Assembly (NCBI GenBank): GCA_017461625.1
Contig: JAFTXJ010000009.1
Coordinates: 186,001-250,000, forward strand
DNA from: Clostridia bacterium
GTDB lineage: Bacteria > Bacillota > Clostridia > Oscillospirales > Acutalibacteraceae
Direction of reading: 5' to 3'
Length of the DNA: 64,000 nt
Every line of letters begins with the position of its first letter. The stretch's first letter is position 1. The notes below the pieces were generated by a model that ran no database searches, was not told where the DNA came from, and saw only the letters and a list, made by a program, of their open reading frames with translations. Positions 1 to 8,378 of the stretch are shown here, piece after piece. The translations under genes and the position numbers were made by a program.

Positions 1-22
1 CTATCTGATCAGGCATAAATTT

Positions 23-57
23 AGCACCGAGAGAAAATCTCGGTGCTTATTTTTTTA
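23..57. terminator. Intrinsic terminator, rightward
   Basis: A perfect 10-bp stem (AGCACCGAGA with TCTCGGTGCT, 5-nt loop) is followed on the plus strand by a T-run. The T-run fits termination of a plus-strand gene left of the window. The hairpin may also end the minus-strand operon that stops at 55. Confidence 0.7.
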
Positions 58-465
58 CATTTCTTTTAGTTTGTTTTTGATTGCAGTAAGTGCTTCGTCA
101 GGAGTTTCAATATTGCCCACTGCTGTTTCCATAGGGCAAAAACCGTCACCCTTACGGTTGATAATTGCATCTGCCAAGGTGTCATACCAATATTCAATTC
201 CATATTTTTCAAATACGTCAGTGGCCTTTTTACTTATCACCGATGTATAAATTTTTTGAGCACCAAGAATAACATACAGCAAGGCAGCAGCTTTACCGAC
301 AACCTTATCCGCAGCAGAATAACCCTTAAAGCATTTACCCTCATCAATCCATTTAACAAGGGGCAAAACTCCACGTTCAGTGGTTGTTGTTATATCTTTA
401 CCCTTACAAAAGACACATGTATAACCCTCTTTTAAAAGCTCCTTAGCTTTAATTAAATCATTCAT
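55..465 (-). CDS. DUF1893 domain protein
   Basis: This 136-residue protein matches the DUF1893 family in layout: an N-terminal segment with VFCKGKD, a central KVVGKAAALLYV helix, and a C-terminal NRKGDGFCPMET motif. Family structures are reported to have a cytidine-deaminase-like fold, but no enzymatic role is established, so none is assigned. The start at 465 (MNDLIKAK) was chosen because it overlaps the stop of the upstream ECF gene by 8 nt, a typical translational-coupling arrangement. The longer frame to 513 runs deep into that gene. It is the last gene of a three-gene minus-strand operon with an aldo/keto reductase and an ECF substrate-binding subunit. Confidence 0.8.
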   Translation of the reverse strand: MNDLIKAKELLKEGYTCVFCKGKDITTTTERGVLPLVKWIDEGKCFKGYSAADKVVGKAAALLYVILGAQKIYTSVISKKATDVFEKYGIEYWYDTLADAIINRKGDGFCPMETAVGNIETPDEALTAIKNKLKEM

Positions 466-1000
466 ACTTTTTGCGAATAACCACGGTGCAAACAAGCCAC
501 TGAATGATAACACTCACAACACCCATTACCATTGAAGAAAGAACCGCAGCAAGGGTGATTTTTTCAAAGCCGAAAACATTTGTTGCAATCACAACAGCCA
601 AAATTCTCATCACTCTACCTAAAATCTGAGTGAGAAGAACTTTTACAAATGCGTTTAGCTTTGCATTGCTTAATAAGCCTGACACAAAACCATATGCAAA
701 AATTTCAATAAGAATAAACGGCAGTGCAACGGCAACAGGCATACCGGTCAAGGCAAAGCTGATAACAGGAGCCAATGCGCCTGCAACAGCACCCACAACG
801 GGACCACCCACAAAGCCTGCAACAATAATGGGTAAATGCATCGGCAAAAAGATTTCACCAACCGATGTTCCTAACCCTGCATATCCGCCGATGAGATGAA
901 CAAGCTGAGGCAATGCAACAGCAGAAATAACGGCAATTATAATTGCAAGTGTCTGAGCCTTAAATGATAATTTTGATTTTTGCAATATATTTGTTTTCAT
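458..1000 (-). CDS. ECF transporter S component
   Basis: A 180-residue, very hydrophobic protein with about five to six membrane segments. The segment reading GTSVGEIFLPMHLPIIVAGF followed by glycine-rich GGPVVGAVAGA is typical of substrate-binding (S) subunits of energy-coupling-factor vitamin importers, which borrow a shared EcfT/EcfA module. No EcfA or EcfT gene lies in this window, as is usual for group II ECF systems. The ligand cannot be read from sequence. It sits 9 nt downstream of a ferredoxin-type aldo/keto reductase and overlaps the DUF1893 gene by 8 nt, so the three are almost certainly cotranscribed and may serve one metabolite. Confidence 0.85.
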   Translation of the reverse strand: MKTNILQKSKLSFKAQTLAIIIAVISAVALPQLVHLIGGYAGLGTSVGEIFLPMHLPIIVAGFVGGPVVGAVAGALAPVISFALTGMPVAVALPFILIEIFAYGFVSGLLSNAKLNAFVKVLLTQILGRVMRILAVVIATNVFGFEKITLAAVLSSMVMGVVSVIIQWLVCTVVIRKKYE

Positions 1001-1009
1001 AAAATCACC

Positions 1010-2125
1010 TTATTTATCAAAAATTTCGGACACAGCCTTAAGCTGCTCTCTGATGTTAATTTTCTGTGGGCATATCTCTTCACAAGCACCGCAACCAATA
1101 CAATCTTTAGCCTTACCTTTATCGAGAGTATAAAGATAATAATACCATCCTCCGTTATAATCTTCGTGCTGCTTTTTTGAATTATAGCAAGAAAATAAAT
1201 CAGGAATTGCAATATTCATCGGACAACCTGCCACACAATAACTGCAGGCTGTGCAAGGGATTGCATCTTCATTTTTAAGAATAGCACAAACTGTTTCAAC
1301 AGCTCTGTGTTCCTTTTCGTTAAGGGGAACAAAATCCTTCATATAGCTGAGGTTATCGTTCATCTGCTCCATATTACTCATACCCGAAAGAGTCATAAAC
1401 ATACCCTCAAAGCCTGCTGCATAACGGATTGCATAGCTTGCGATACTGCCACCATTCAGAGTTTCAAGCACACTCTTCGCTTTATCCGGAAGATTAACAA
1501 GAGCTCCGCCTCTTACAGGCTCCATAACAATAATCGGCTTGTTGTATTTGCGGCAAACCTCATAACAAAGCTTACCCTCAACGCCTACATCCTCATAGTC
1601 AAGGTAATTAAACTGAATCTGAACAACTTCAATCTCAGAATGTTCGGATAAAATCAGATCAAGCACCTCAGCCTTATCATGGAAAGACATACCGATATGA
1701 CGTACCTTGCCCTGCTCCTTAAGTTTTTTCACAACCTCAAAAGCATTGCATTCAGTATATTTTTTATAATACTTTTTATTGATTGCGTGAAAAAGATAAA
1801 AATCAAAATATTCCACACCGCAGGCTTCAAGCTGACTTTCAAAGAACGGAACAATATCCTCTTCTTTTTTGAAATATCCGTCACTTAACTTATTGGTGAG
1901 AATGTAGCTTTCACGGTCATATCGTTTAGCAAGGCATTCTCTTATGGCAATTTCACTTTTGCCGTCAATATAGCCGTGGGCTGTGTCAAAATAATTAAAG
2001 CCCTCGTCCATAAAAGTATCTATCATTTTTGAAAAATGGTCGTAATCAACCTCGTCATTTTCAAGCATAGGCAGACGCATACAACCGAAGCCAAAATTCT
2101 TTTTTACATTTTCAAATACACTCAT
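1010..2125 (-). CDS. Aldo/keto reductase with C-terminal 4Fe-4S ferredoxin domain
   Basis: A 371-residue cytosolic oxidoreductase. Residues 1 to about 270 form the aldo/keto reductase barrel, with the N-terminal GFGCMRLPM strand and the FDTAHGY motif carrying the catalytic Asp and Tyr. The C-terminal region carries two cysteine clusters, CTACSYCVAGCP and CIGCGACEEICP, as in bacterial dicluster ferredoxin domains, so electrons probably pass through iron-sulfur centres. The start at 2125 has a GGAGG site 8 nt upstream. It is first in an operon with the ECF S subunit and DUF1893. The physiological substrate is unknown. The family annotation is sure; the pathway is not. Confidence 0.92.
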   Translation of the reverse strand: MSVFENVKKNFGFGCMRLPMLENDEVDYDHFSKMIDTFMDEGFNYFDTAHGYIDGKSEIAIRECLAKRYDRESYILTNKLSDGYFKKEEDIVPFFESQLEACGVEYFDFYLFHAINKKYYKKYTECNAFEVVKKLKEQGKVRHIGMSFHDKAEVLDLILSEHSEIEVVQIQFNYLDYEDVGVEGKLCYEVCRKYNKPIIVMEPVRGGALVNLPDKAKSVLETLNGGSIASYAIRYAAGFEGMFMTLSGMSNMEQMNDNLSYMKDFVPLNEKEHRAVETVCAILKNEDAIPCTACSYCVAGCPMNIAIPDLFSCYNSKKQHEDYNGGWYYYLYTLDKGKAKDCIGCGACEEICPQKINIREQLKAVSEIFDK

Positions 2126-2182
2126 AACATAACCTCCAAAAGTTATATTCTCATTTTAGCATAATTTTTTAGATTTTTCAAC

Positions 2183-2210
2183 AAAAAAGCACCCGTAAAA
2201 ACGAGTGCCT
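2183..2210 (-). terminator. Terminator after glycerophosphodiesterase
   Basis: On the minus strand GGCACTCGT and ACGGGTGCT form a stem around TTTT and are followed by a run of T. It lies directly after the stop of the gene ending at 2217. Confidence 0.75.
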
Positions 2211-2216
2211 GATTGG

Positions 2217-3188
2217 TTAATTATTAACAATATCATAAACCTTATCGGGATAGTCGCTCATAATGCAGTCAGCACCCAATGAAGCAAGGTATCCAATCTC
2301 TTCTTCCTCATTGATTGTCCAATACTGAACGGCAAGGTTATGCTCGTGAGCGTAGTTAATAACCTTAGCTGTACCAAGGTTTACGCAATAAAGCTTGTAG
2401 GGAATCTGAAGTGCAACGTAGTCAACATCAAGATTTTTCATACCGAGATTTGCTTTAACATAGAAGCTGAGAACTTCCATAATTGTGGAACTTCTGAGAA
2501 GCTTGGGATAAGTAGCATCAACATACTCACTGACTTCACCGTTGAATGTGCCGAAAATAACATCATCAAGCAAATCTTTTTCTTCAAGGATTCTGTAAAG
2601 CTCATCAGCAGCTTTTTTGCCAAGCTCGTCACCGTTTTTAATTTCGATGATATAATCAAAATCGCCGTTTGCCATAAGATAATCAAGAATATCTTCAAGA
2701 CGGACAATTCTCAGATCATCGGGCACTTCGTCACCCTTAAGGTTGGCATATGGCATATTGCCGTTTTCGTCTTCAAACTTTGCACCCATATTGAGACGGC
2801 GAAGTTCTTCATATGTTTTGTCTTCAGGTTTAACATCTTCTTCACCAAAAACCTCGACGCTGTCGCTGGTTCTGTCAAGAGTATCATCATGAAGAAGAAC
2901 AAGAACATTGTCTTTGGTGATGTGAAGGTCAAATTCATAAACATCTGTATTGAAGCTTTCACTTTCAATACAGTTTTTGAAAGCCACCATTGTTTCTTCG
3001 GGAGCAATACCACTGCCGCTTCTGTGGGCAGAAACAAGAGTTTTGCCTGTGATTGCAGGATTGGTTGTTTCATATTTCACAATTTCAGATGGGTCTGAAA
3101 CAATGTTATACAAATAAAGAAGCAACCCCCCAAACGCAACAATAATTGCAAGAAATACTGATAGAATAACTTTTAATGCTTTTTTCAT
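2217..3188 (-). CDS. Glycerophosphodiester phosphodiesterase family protein
   Basis: A 323-residue GDPD-fold hydrolase that would release alcohols from glycerophosphodiesters. Residues 7-28 form one hydrophobic helix, so the enzyme is membrane-anchored or exported. The catalytic HR pair is at H55/R56 (VSAHRSGSG), the metal-binding E85 and D87 lie in YEFDLH, and H100 in LLHDDTLDRT completes the site. The start at 3188 (MKKALKV) has GAGGTG at good spacing; the frame continues upstream to 3269 without a ribosome binding site. It is monocistronic with its own terminator and lies head-to-head with the T-box leader of the aminotransferase gene. Substrate preference cannot be told. Confidence 0.88.
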   Translation of the reverse strand: MKKALKVILSVFLAIIVAFGGLLLYLYNIVSDPSEIVKYETTNPAITGKTLVSAHRSGSGIAPEETMVAFKNCIESESFNTDVYEFDLHITKDNVLVLLHDDTLDRTSDSVEVFGEEDVKPEDKTYEELRRLNMGAKFEDENGNMPYANLKGDEVPDDLRIVRLEDILDYLMANGDFDYIIEIKNGDELGKKAADELYRILEEKDLLDDVIFGTFNGEVSEYVDATYPKLLRSSTIMEVLSFYVKANLGMKNLDVDYVALQIPYKLYCVNLGTAKVINYAHEHNLAVQYWTINEEEEIGYLASLGADCIMSDYPDKVYDIVNN

Positions 3189-3288
3189 TCTAAACACCTC
3201 GTCGGCTATTATACCATTTTGGGAATAAAAAGCAATAATTTGCAGAAAAAAGTCGACAACAAAATCCACATTATGTTCTTTCAGGTGG

Positions 3289-3317
3289 TTGACTTTTTTT
3301 ACGGTATGTGATAAAAT
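3289..3317 (+). promoter_or_regulatory. Sigma-A type promoter for T-box/aminotransferase
   Basis: TTGACT and TAAAAT are separated by exactly 17 nt and lie about 25 nt upstream of the T-box stem I. No other promoter-like pair is needed to explain the leader. Confidence 0.65.
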
Positions 3318-3340
3318 TCCTCACATATTGCAAACACATT

Positions 3341-3578
3341 GACGGGAAAGAGTAAGTGTGGAGTGAAACCAGAGAAAAGACGGTTGGTGCAAGTCTTTAT
3401 GAGCAACACACCCAAAGCCATCCCTGAGTGGCAACGCAGAAAGCGAAAGTAAGTAAGCGTTGACGGAACCTCCGTTACAGGTTAAGAGTGCAGAGCCGCG
3501 GCTCTGAATTCAGGTGGTAACACGGATATTTTCGCCCTGAACGCATATAATGCGTTTGGGGCTTTTGTTTTGAAAGGC
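3341..3578 (+). promoter_or_regulatory. T-box riboswitch, alanine (GCC) specifier
   Basis: The leader has the T-box order. Stem I starts with GGGA (pairing with TCCC at 3421) and an AGTA S-turn motif, and GTGTG pairs with CACAC. Between CACAC and TCCC the 3' side of the specifier loop reads CCAAAGCCA, which puts GCC (3417-3419, Ala) in the specifier position followed by the usual A. The T-box sequence GGTGGTAACACGG lies at 3512-3524. Its TGGT would pair with an ACCA end, matching the A73 discriminator of tRNA-Ala. A 12-bp terminator (GCCCTGAACGCA with TGCGTTTGGGGC, then TTTTGTTTT) follows at 3534-3571. Uncharged tRNA-Ala should therefore induce the downstream aminotransferase. Confidence 0.88.
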
Positions 3579-3586
3579 GTGACGAT

Positions 3587-4804
3587 ATGAAAATTATTCA
3601 AAAATCAAAAAAGCTTGATAATGTGTGCTATGACATAAGAGGTCCCGTTATGGACGAGGCTGAAAAAATGGAAGCTTTGGGTGAAAAAATACTTAAACTC
3701 AACATCGGCAACCCTGCACCATTCGGATTTAAAGCCCCTGATGAAATCATCAAAAAAATTGAATCGAGCCTGACTGAAACCGAGGGATACTCAACCTCAA
3801 AGGGACTTCTTTCAGCACGTGAAGCTATTGTAAAATACTGCACAGAGGAAAAAGGCATTGAAGGCATAACCGTCAACGATATTTACACAGGCAATGGTGT
3901 AAGTGAGCTTATTACAATGAGTATGCAGGGTCTTCTTGACAAGGGTGATGAAATTCTTGTTCCCTCCCCTGACTACCCTTTATGGACAGCGTCCGTTACC
4001 CTTGCAGGAGGAACAGCTGTTCACTACATCTGTGACGAAAGCTCAGATTGGCAGCCAGACATCGATGACATAAAAGAGAAAATCACACCCAACACAAAGG
4101 GCATTGTTGTTATTAACCCCAACAACCCGACAGGTGCACTTTATTCAAAAGATATTCTTCAAAAAATTGCTGACCTTGCAACAGAAAACGGAATGATAAT
4201 TTTTGCCGATGAAATTTATGACAGATTGGTTATGGATGGCGAAGAGCATATTTCCATTGCAACTCTTGCCCCCGACACATTAACAATAACATATAACGGT
4301 CTTTCCAAATCTCATCTGATTGCAGGCTACCGTTGCGGTTGGATGACACTTTGCGGAAATAAGAAAAACGTTAAAGGCTACATTGAGGGGCTTAATCTTC
4401 TGTCTTCAATGCGACTTTGCTCAAACGTGCCCGCACAGTCGGTTATTGAAACAGCACTCTCATACACTGAAGAAACAAAAAAACTGATTGTTCCCGGTGG
4501 CAGAGTTTATGAGCAGAGAGAACTGATTTATAACGAAATTAACTCTATCCCCGGTCTTTCAGCGGTGAAGCCCAAGGCAGCTTTTTACATCTTCCCCAAA
4601 ATCGACATTAAGAGATTTAACATAAAAGATGATGAACAGTTTGTTCTTGATTTACTCAAGGATAAAAAAATTCTCCTCACTCACGGCGGCGGCTTCCATT
4701 GGGAAAAGCCGGACCATTTCAGAATTGTTTATCTCCCCGAACAAACACAGCTTAAAAAGGCTGTTGACGAACTGAGAAATTTTCTTTCATATTATAAACA
4801 GTAA
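3587..4804 (+). CDS. alaA: Alanine-type class I aminotransferase (AlaA-like)
   Basis: A 405-residue PLP-dependent fold-type I aminotransferase. INPNNPTG (residues 176-183), D208 in FADEIY, Y211, and the PLP lysine K241 in NGLSKSHLIAGYRCGW are all present, as is the C-terminal FRIVYL arginine. The overall pattern and length match AlaA/AlaT enzymes that make alanine from pyruvate and glutamate. The leader independently supports alanine: a T-box with a GCC specifier precedes it. The start at 3587 has GAAAGG upstream. It is followed by its own terminator shared with the convergent hydrolase gene. Substrate assignment is inference from family plus regulation; other small-chain amino acids remain possible. 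Confidence 0.85.
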   Translation: MKIIQKSKKLDNVCYDIRGPVMDEAEKMEALGEKILKLNIGNPAPFGFKAPDEIIKKIESSLTETEGYSTSKGLLSAREAIVKYCTEEKGIEGITVNDIYTGNGVSELITMSMQGLLDKGDEILVPSPDYPLWTASVTLAGGTAVHYICDESSDWQPDIDDIKEKITPNTKGIVVINPNNPTGALYSKDILQKIADLATENGMIIFADEIYDRLVMDGEEHISIATLAPDTLTITYNGLSKSHLIAGYRCGWMTLCGNKKNVKGYIEGLNLLSSMRLCSNVPAQSVIETALSYTEETKKLIVPGGRVYEQRELIYNEINSIPGLSAVKPKAAFYIFPKIDIKRFNIKDDEQFVLDLLKDKKILLTHGGGFHWEKPDHFRIVYLPEQTQLKKAVDELRNFLSYYKQ

Positions 4805-4810
4805 AAAATT

Positions 4811-4844
4811 GAGCGGTAGGCAAAAACCTACCGCTTTTGGTTTA
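4811..4844. terminator. Bidirectional terminator
   Basis: AGCGGTAGG and CCTACCGCT form a perfect stem around a short A-rich loop, with T-rich sequence on both sides. It sits between the convergent aminotransferase and LCAT-like genes. Confidence 0.75.
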
Positions 4845-4845
4845 T

Positions 4846-6765
4846 TCAATTGAACCAATAATAATCTCTCGGTCCGTAAACCTTGAGCATCAGATCGCTC
4901 AGGGTTTTAAAGATTGGAGTAAGAACTCCGTTAAGCTCATATTTTTCAAAAGGATCGTCATCTACGAAACCAAGGTCATAAAGCTTGGTGTAAAGAGCAA
5001 TTTCAATTGCCTTTGCTTCGTCGTAATTCCAAGCACGCTTTTTGAGCTCTGCAACAGCATTTTCATAAGCAACATCAAGCTCGGCTTTATCTTCGGGTGA
5101 AATTGAAGCAATCTGCTCTTCTTCAAGATGCTCATATGTATAAATTCTGTCACGAAGTCCTTTGTTATCACGATATTGATTAAACTGAGGATAACCGCCG
5201 TTGTTCACTCTCGCATCAGTAATTGATTTGTTAGTTGCAATGTCAATACAAAGAGCAATAACATCCTCAACAGATGACTGGAGCTTTAAGTGGCTCTGAT
5301 TCTGGATAAACCAGGTTCTGTCTGGGAGAGCGGCTGTACCTGCATCAAGTGAACCGTCAGGAGAAATATAGCTTTCATCAATAGCAGGTTTATAATCTTC
5401 AGGGAGAACCTCACCGTATTTTGCAGATGTTGCGCCCAAAGATGTTGACTGAATCTGAATGATGTTATCGGAGCTATAATCCCAATTTTCAATAGCACTG
5501 GGAAGAGGAAGACCGTAACCGCAGATTACAAAAATATCCATACCCTCATCTGAGAGCTTTTTGGCTGTTGCAGCAGCATTTTTCTGAATTTCATAATATT
5601 CATCGGTCTTTGCTTTCAACACTGCATGAGCCTCGTCTGAAATATATTTTTCAGCCATAGCTTCATATTCGCCACTTGGAACAAGAGCCCACATTGATGG
5701 ACAGTTCATAAGAAGGTTGCCTAAAACCTCCTGAATCACTCTGCCTGCGAGGTAATCGATATGATCAGTGAAAAGGTTATATGGTAAAGCTCTGGTTACA
5801 AAGTTAAGAAGATAACCAAGCCAATCCATACCACTGTCGGTAAGTTGAAGAATGAGAGGAATCATTTCTGAATAGAAAAGCTCTGCATCCTCAAAGCTGA
5901 GAGCAGCATTCATAAGGTCACTGAGAAGATATGAGCCGTCAGTTGCTGCAGCAGCATAAATCACTCTGTCAATATCATCGGGGTTGCAATATTTTGCCAG
6001 GTATGCGTTGCCGATTGTACCGCCAAGGCTGATGAAAACGATCGTTACCTTGTCGTGACCGGTCTGCTCTTTTACCATCTGAACATAAGAATCAAGTCTT
6101 TCAGCGGTTTCAAGAGTGTCACCAAATGAGCTGTAAGCAAAATAATAAGCGTGGTCATAGCCTGCCTTTTCGCAATAGCCGGTGATATCAACCTGAGACT
6201 TGATGAAATCATATTCATACTCATACTTGTATGAAGGAAGTGTGTTGCCCTCATCATCTTTACGGTAGCCCTGAGCATAACCGTAAGACCTGTCGGGTTT
6301 TGTCATTGCAACTTCATCTGAATACCAGTATTCATCAACGTGAACACCATTTTCACGTGTTCCGTCAGGCTTGAAATAGTGAGAGCTGAAAGCTGAGTCA
6401 ACAACATTGACAACCTCATCCACAAAAAGATCTCTATCGCCAAGAAGAACACCTAAAAGAAGCTTGATGATAATTGAAGGAATCTTGTCAGTTATGGTAT
6501 TCATATCAAACATAAACTGCATATCCATACCCTCAACAATGGGGAATCCGTCACTTGTGAGAACATCGTTACCATCTTTATCCTGAACATAAACCTGTGA
6601 CTGCATAATACCGTGAACAACGATAATGGGTGTATATTCACAGTTACCCTGACAGTCGGTCAGGCAGTTGTGGTCATATTCGGGGATCGGTTTCGCAGCA
6701 AAAGCCGCTGTTACGCTTGTAGCAAGAAGAACAACTACAAGAAAAATGCTTATAAGTTTTTTCAT
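4846..6765 (-). CDS. Exported LCAT-like alpha/beta hydrolase, paralog A
   Basis: A 639-residue exported protein. Residues 1-24 are a signal peptide ending AFAAKP. IIVVHGIMQS (47-56) is the first strand and oxyanion turn of an alpha/beta hydrolase, and FISLGGT (S246) is the nucleophile elbow. D433 in SSDNI and H492 in the TWFIQNQSH block complete a likely triad. The MWALVPSGEY block (358-367) resembles the W-LLP motif of lecithin:cholesterol acyltransferase-like proteins. The first glycine of the usual GxSxG is replaced by Phe. Three more paralogs lie in this window. Substrate is unknown; a secreted lipase or acyltransferase is the best guess. An AGGAGG site precedes the start. It is divergent from the PHP gene. 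Confidence 0.8.
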   Translation of the reverse strand: MKKLISIFLVVVLLATSVTAAFAAKPIPEYDHNCLTDCQGNCEYTPIIVVHGIMQSQVYVQDKDGNDVLTSDGFPIVEGMDMQFMFDMNTITDKIPSIIIKLLLGVLLGDRDLFVDEVVNVVDSAFSSHYFKPDGTRENGVHVDEYWYSDEVAMTKPDRSYGYAQGYRKDDEGNTLPSYKYEYEYDFIKSQVDITGYCEKAGYDHAYYFAYSSFGDTLETAERLDSYVQMVKEQTGHDKVTIVFISLGGTIGNAYLAKYCNPDDIDRVIYAAAATDGSYLLSDLMNAALSFEDAELFYSEMIPLILQLTDSGMDWLGYLLNFVTRALPYNLFTDHIDYLAGRVIQEVLGNLLMNCPSMWALVPSGEYEAMAEKYISDEAHAVLKAKTDEYYEIQKNAAATAKKLSDEGMDIFVICGYGLPLPSAIENWDYSSDNIIQIQSTSLGATSAKYGEVLPEDYKPAIDESYISPDGSLDAGTAALPDRTWFIQNQSHLKLQSSVEDVIALCIDIATNKSITDARVNNGGYPQFNQYRDNKGLRDRIYTYEHLEEEQIASISPEDKAELDVAYENAVAELKKRAWNYDEAKAIEIALYTKLYDLGFVDDDPFEKYELNGVLTPIFKTLSDLMLKVYGPRDYYWFN

Positions 6766-6830
6766 AAACGTATCCTCCTAAATTTATACAAACAAAGATT
6801 AACATTTTTATTTCTAAAAGTCAATGATAA

Positions 6831-6859
6831 TTGACAACATAGAATTAAATTGATAAAAT
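6831..6859 (+). promoter_or_regulatory. Promoter for PHP-HAD pair
   Basis: A perfect TTGACA and a TAAAAT box lie 17 nt apart, with the gene start 18 nt beyond the -10 box. Confidence 0.7.
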
Positions 6860-6877
6860 ATCTGCGGAGATGATGAA

Positions 6878-7636
6878 ATGTTTTTTACAGAAAAAACTTA
6901 CAATATTGATGAACTTGCCAGAAACAACCTTCACATCCATACCAACTTTTCAGGCTGTGCCAAGGAAGAAATGGAGTTCCTTGAAATTGTGAGGGTTGCC
7001 AAAAGAGCAGGACTTAAAAAAATTGCTCTTACCGATCATATTTATCTGCGTGAAGACTTAACTGAATTTAATGAAAACTGTGCAAGGCTGCGTAAAATCC
7101 GTGATGAATTGAAGTCTGACATTGAAATTTTAATCGGCGGTGAATTTTCTTGCTATAAAGAAGATGATTATACATTAAACGGTGTTGAAATTGAAACCGA
7201 TTACAGACTTTATGCTCAAAATCATTTTCACGTTACAGGCTGGCAACAGGGCGACGGCGGCACACCTGAAGGGTATAAGGAAGTTACCAAAAGAATGCTT
7301 CACAATCTTTTTAAAAACAAAGCTGCCGATACTATTGCTCACCCATTTTCCGGCAGATACCTCACAAGGTCAAAAGGCTGGTCAAGTGATGCGGTAGGCA
7401 ACACCTGGACCGAAAACGAACTTGGTGATATTATGCTTGAAGGTCATCAAAGTGGCTGTGCGTGGGAATTTAACTCAGGCAACGTAGGCAGTGACCCTGC
7501 GCTTATAAGAAAGATGTATCACATCGGCAAAGAAATAGGTGTTGTTTTTACAATCGGCACAGATGCCCACCGACTTGAAGCCGTTGACACTAAAAACATT
7601 GCTGCAGAATTGAAAAGGATTATCAAAAATGGATAA
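6878..7636 (+). CDS. PHP-domain metal-dependent phosphoesterase
   Basis: A 252-residue PHP-fold protein. Metal ligands are visible in LHIHTNFSG (H19, H21), LTDHIY (D53, H54), the GGEFS glutamate, IAHPFSG and IGTDAHR. The family includes histidinol-phosphatases and nucleotide phosphoesterases. The precise substrate is open, because this copy is not next to his genes. The last 8 nt overlap the HAD gene, so the two phosphatases are translated together and may act on consecutive or related phosphorylated compounds. A consensus promoter is just upstream. Confidence 0.85.
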   Translation: MFFTEKTYNIDELARNNLHIHTNFSGCAKEEMEFLEIVRVAKRAGLKKIALTDHIYLREDLTEFNENCARLRKIRDELKSDIEILIGGEFSCYKEDDYTLNGVEIETDYRLYAQNHFHVTGWQQGDGGTPEGYKEVTKRMLHNLFKNKAADTIAHPFSGRYLTRSKGWSSDAVGNTWTENELGDIMLEGHQSGCAWEFNSGNVGSDPALIRKMYHIGKEIGVVFTIGTDAHRLEAVDTKNIAAELKRIIKNG

Positions 7637-8378
7637 ATACGCATTTTTTCTTGATATTGACGGAACACTCTCCTCAGGGGGATTTGTATGTGACGAAAAC
7701 AAAGAGGCAATTAAAAAAGCTCGTGCTCTCGGTCACAAGGTTTTTATTAACAGCGGAAGAAGTATGGGCTATGTGCCTGACTATGTGCGTGAAATTGAGT
7801 TTGACGGCTATGTGGTAGGCATCGGTTGTTATGTTACTTACGGCAATGAACAGCTTTTGGCTGTGGCAATCCCAAAAGAAGAGGTTGCCGAAATGTTTGA
7901 CGAATTCACTGCCGAAGGCAAGACTGTTGTTCTTGAGGGTGAAACACAGAATTTCTGCAATAAATTTCACGACAGTGATTATTTCACTCTGCTTGAAAGC
8001 GGTGAAGATTATCTCAAAAATCACGCTGAATCAAGAATTACAAAATTCTTTTTGCCACACATTCTTTCAAAAGAAGAAATTAAAAAGCTCAGTAAAAGAT
8101 ACATTGTTTTTCAGCATCCGAATTACCTTGAATATGCACCCAAAGGCTATTCAAAAGCAACAGGAATGGAACTTATTTTAAACAAGTGCGGCATTCCACG
8201 TGAGCGTTGTGTTGCAATCGGTGACAGCGCAAATGACATTGATATGCTTAAATTTGCAGGTATATCCGTTGCAGTGGGCAATGCTCAGGATGAGGTCAAG
8301 GCTCTTTGCACAAAAATAACCGCCCCCGCAAATGAGGGCGGCGTAGGCAAAGCCATTTGTAAAATTTTAGGAATTTAG
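7629..8378 (+). CDS. Cof-type HAD-IIB phosphatase
   Basis: A 249-residue HAD hydrolase. Motif I FFLDIDGTLSSGG holds the nucleophile D9 and acid D11. Motif II is INSGRS, a conserved Lys follows in the cap-core linker region, and motif IV is AIGDSANDIDML followed by the SVAVGNAQDEVK signature of the Cof subfamily. Cof-type enzymes dephosphorylate sugar phosphates, FMN or PLP with broad specificity. It overlaps the PHP gene by 8 nt. Its stop also overlaps the end of the convergent histidine kinase gene by 4 nt, so no terminator separates these converging units. Confidence 0.88.
   Translation: MDKYAFFLDIDGTLSSGGFVCDENKEAIKKARALGHKVFINSGRSMGYVPDYVREIEFDGYVVGIGCYVTYGNEQLLAVAIPKEEVAEMFDEFTAEGKTVVLEGETQNFCNKFHDSDYFTLLESGEDYLKNHAESRITKFFLPHILSKEEIKKLSKRYIVFQHPNYLEYAPKGYSKATGMELILNKCGIPRERCVAIGDSANDIDMLKFAGISVAVGNAQDEVKALCTKITAPANEGGVGKAICKILGI

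Noticed and set aside
630..899. Plus-strand open frame opposite the ECF S-component gene
   Set aside because: It is an antisense shadow: no ribosome binding site, and the minus frame has clear family motifs.
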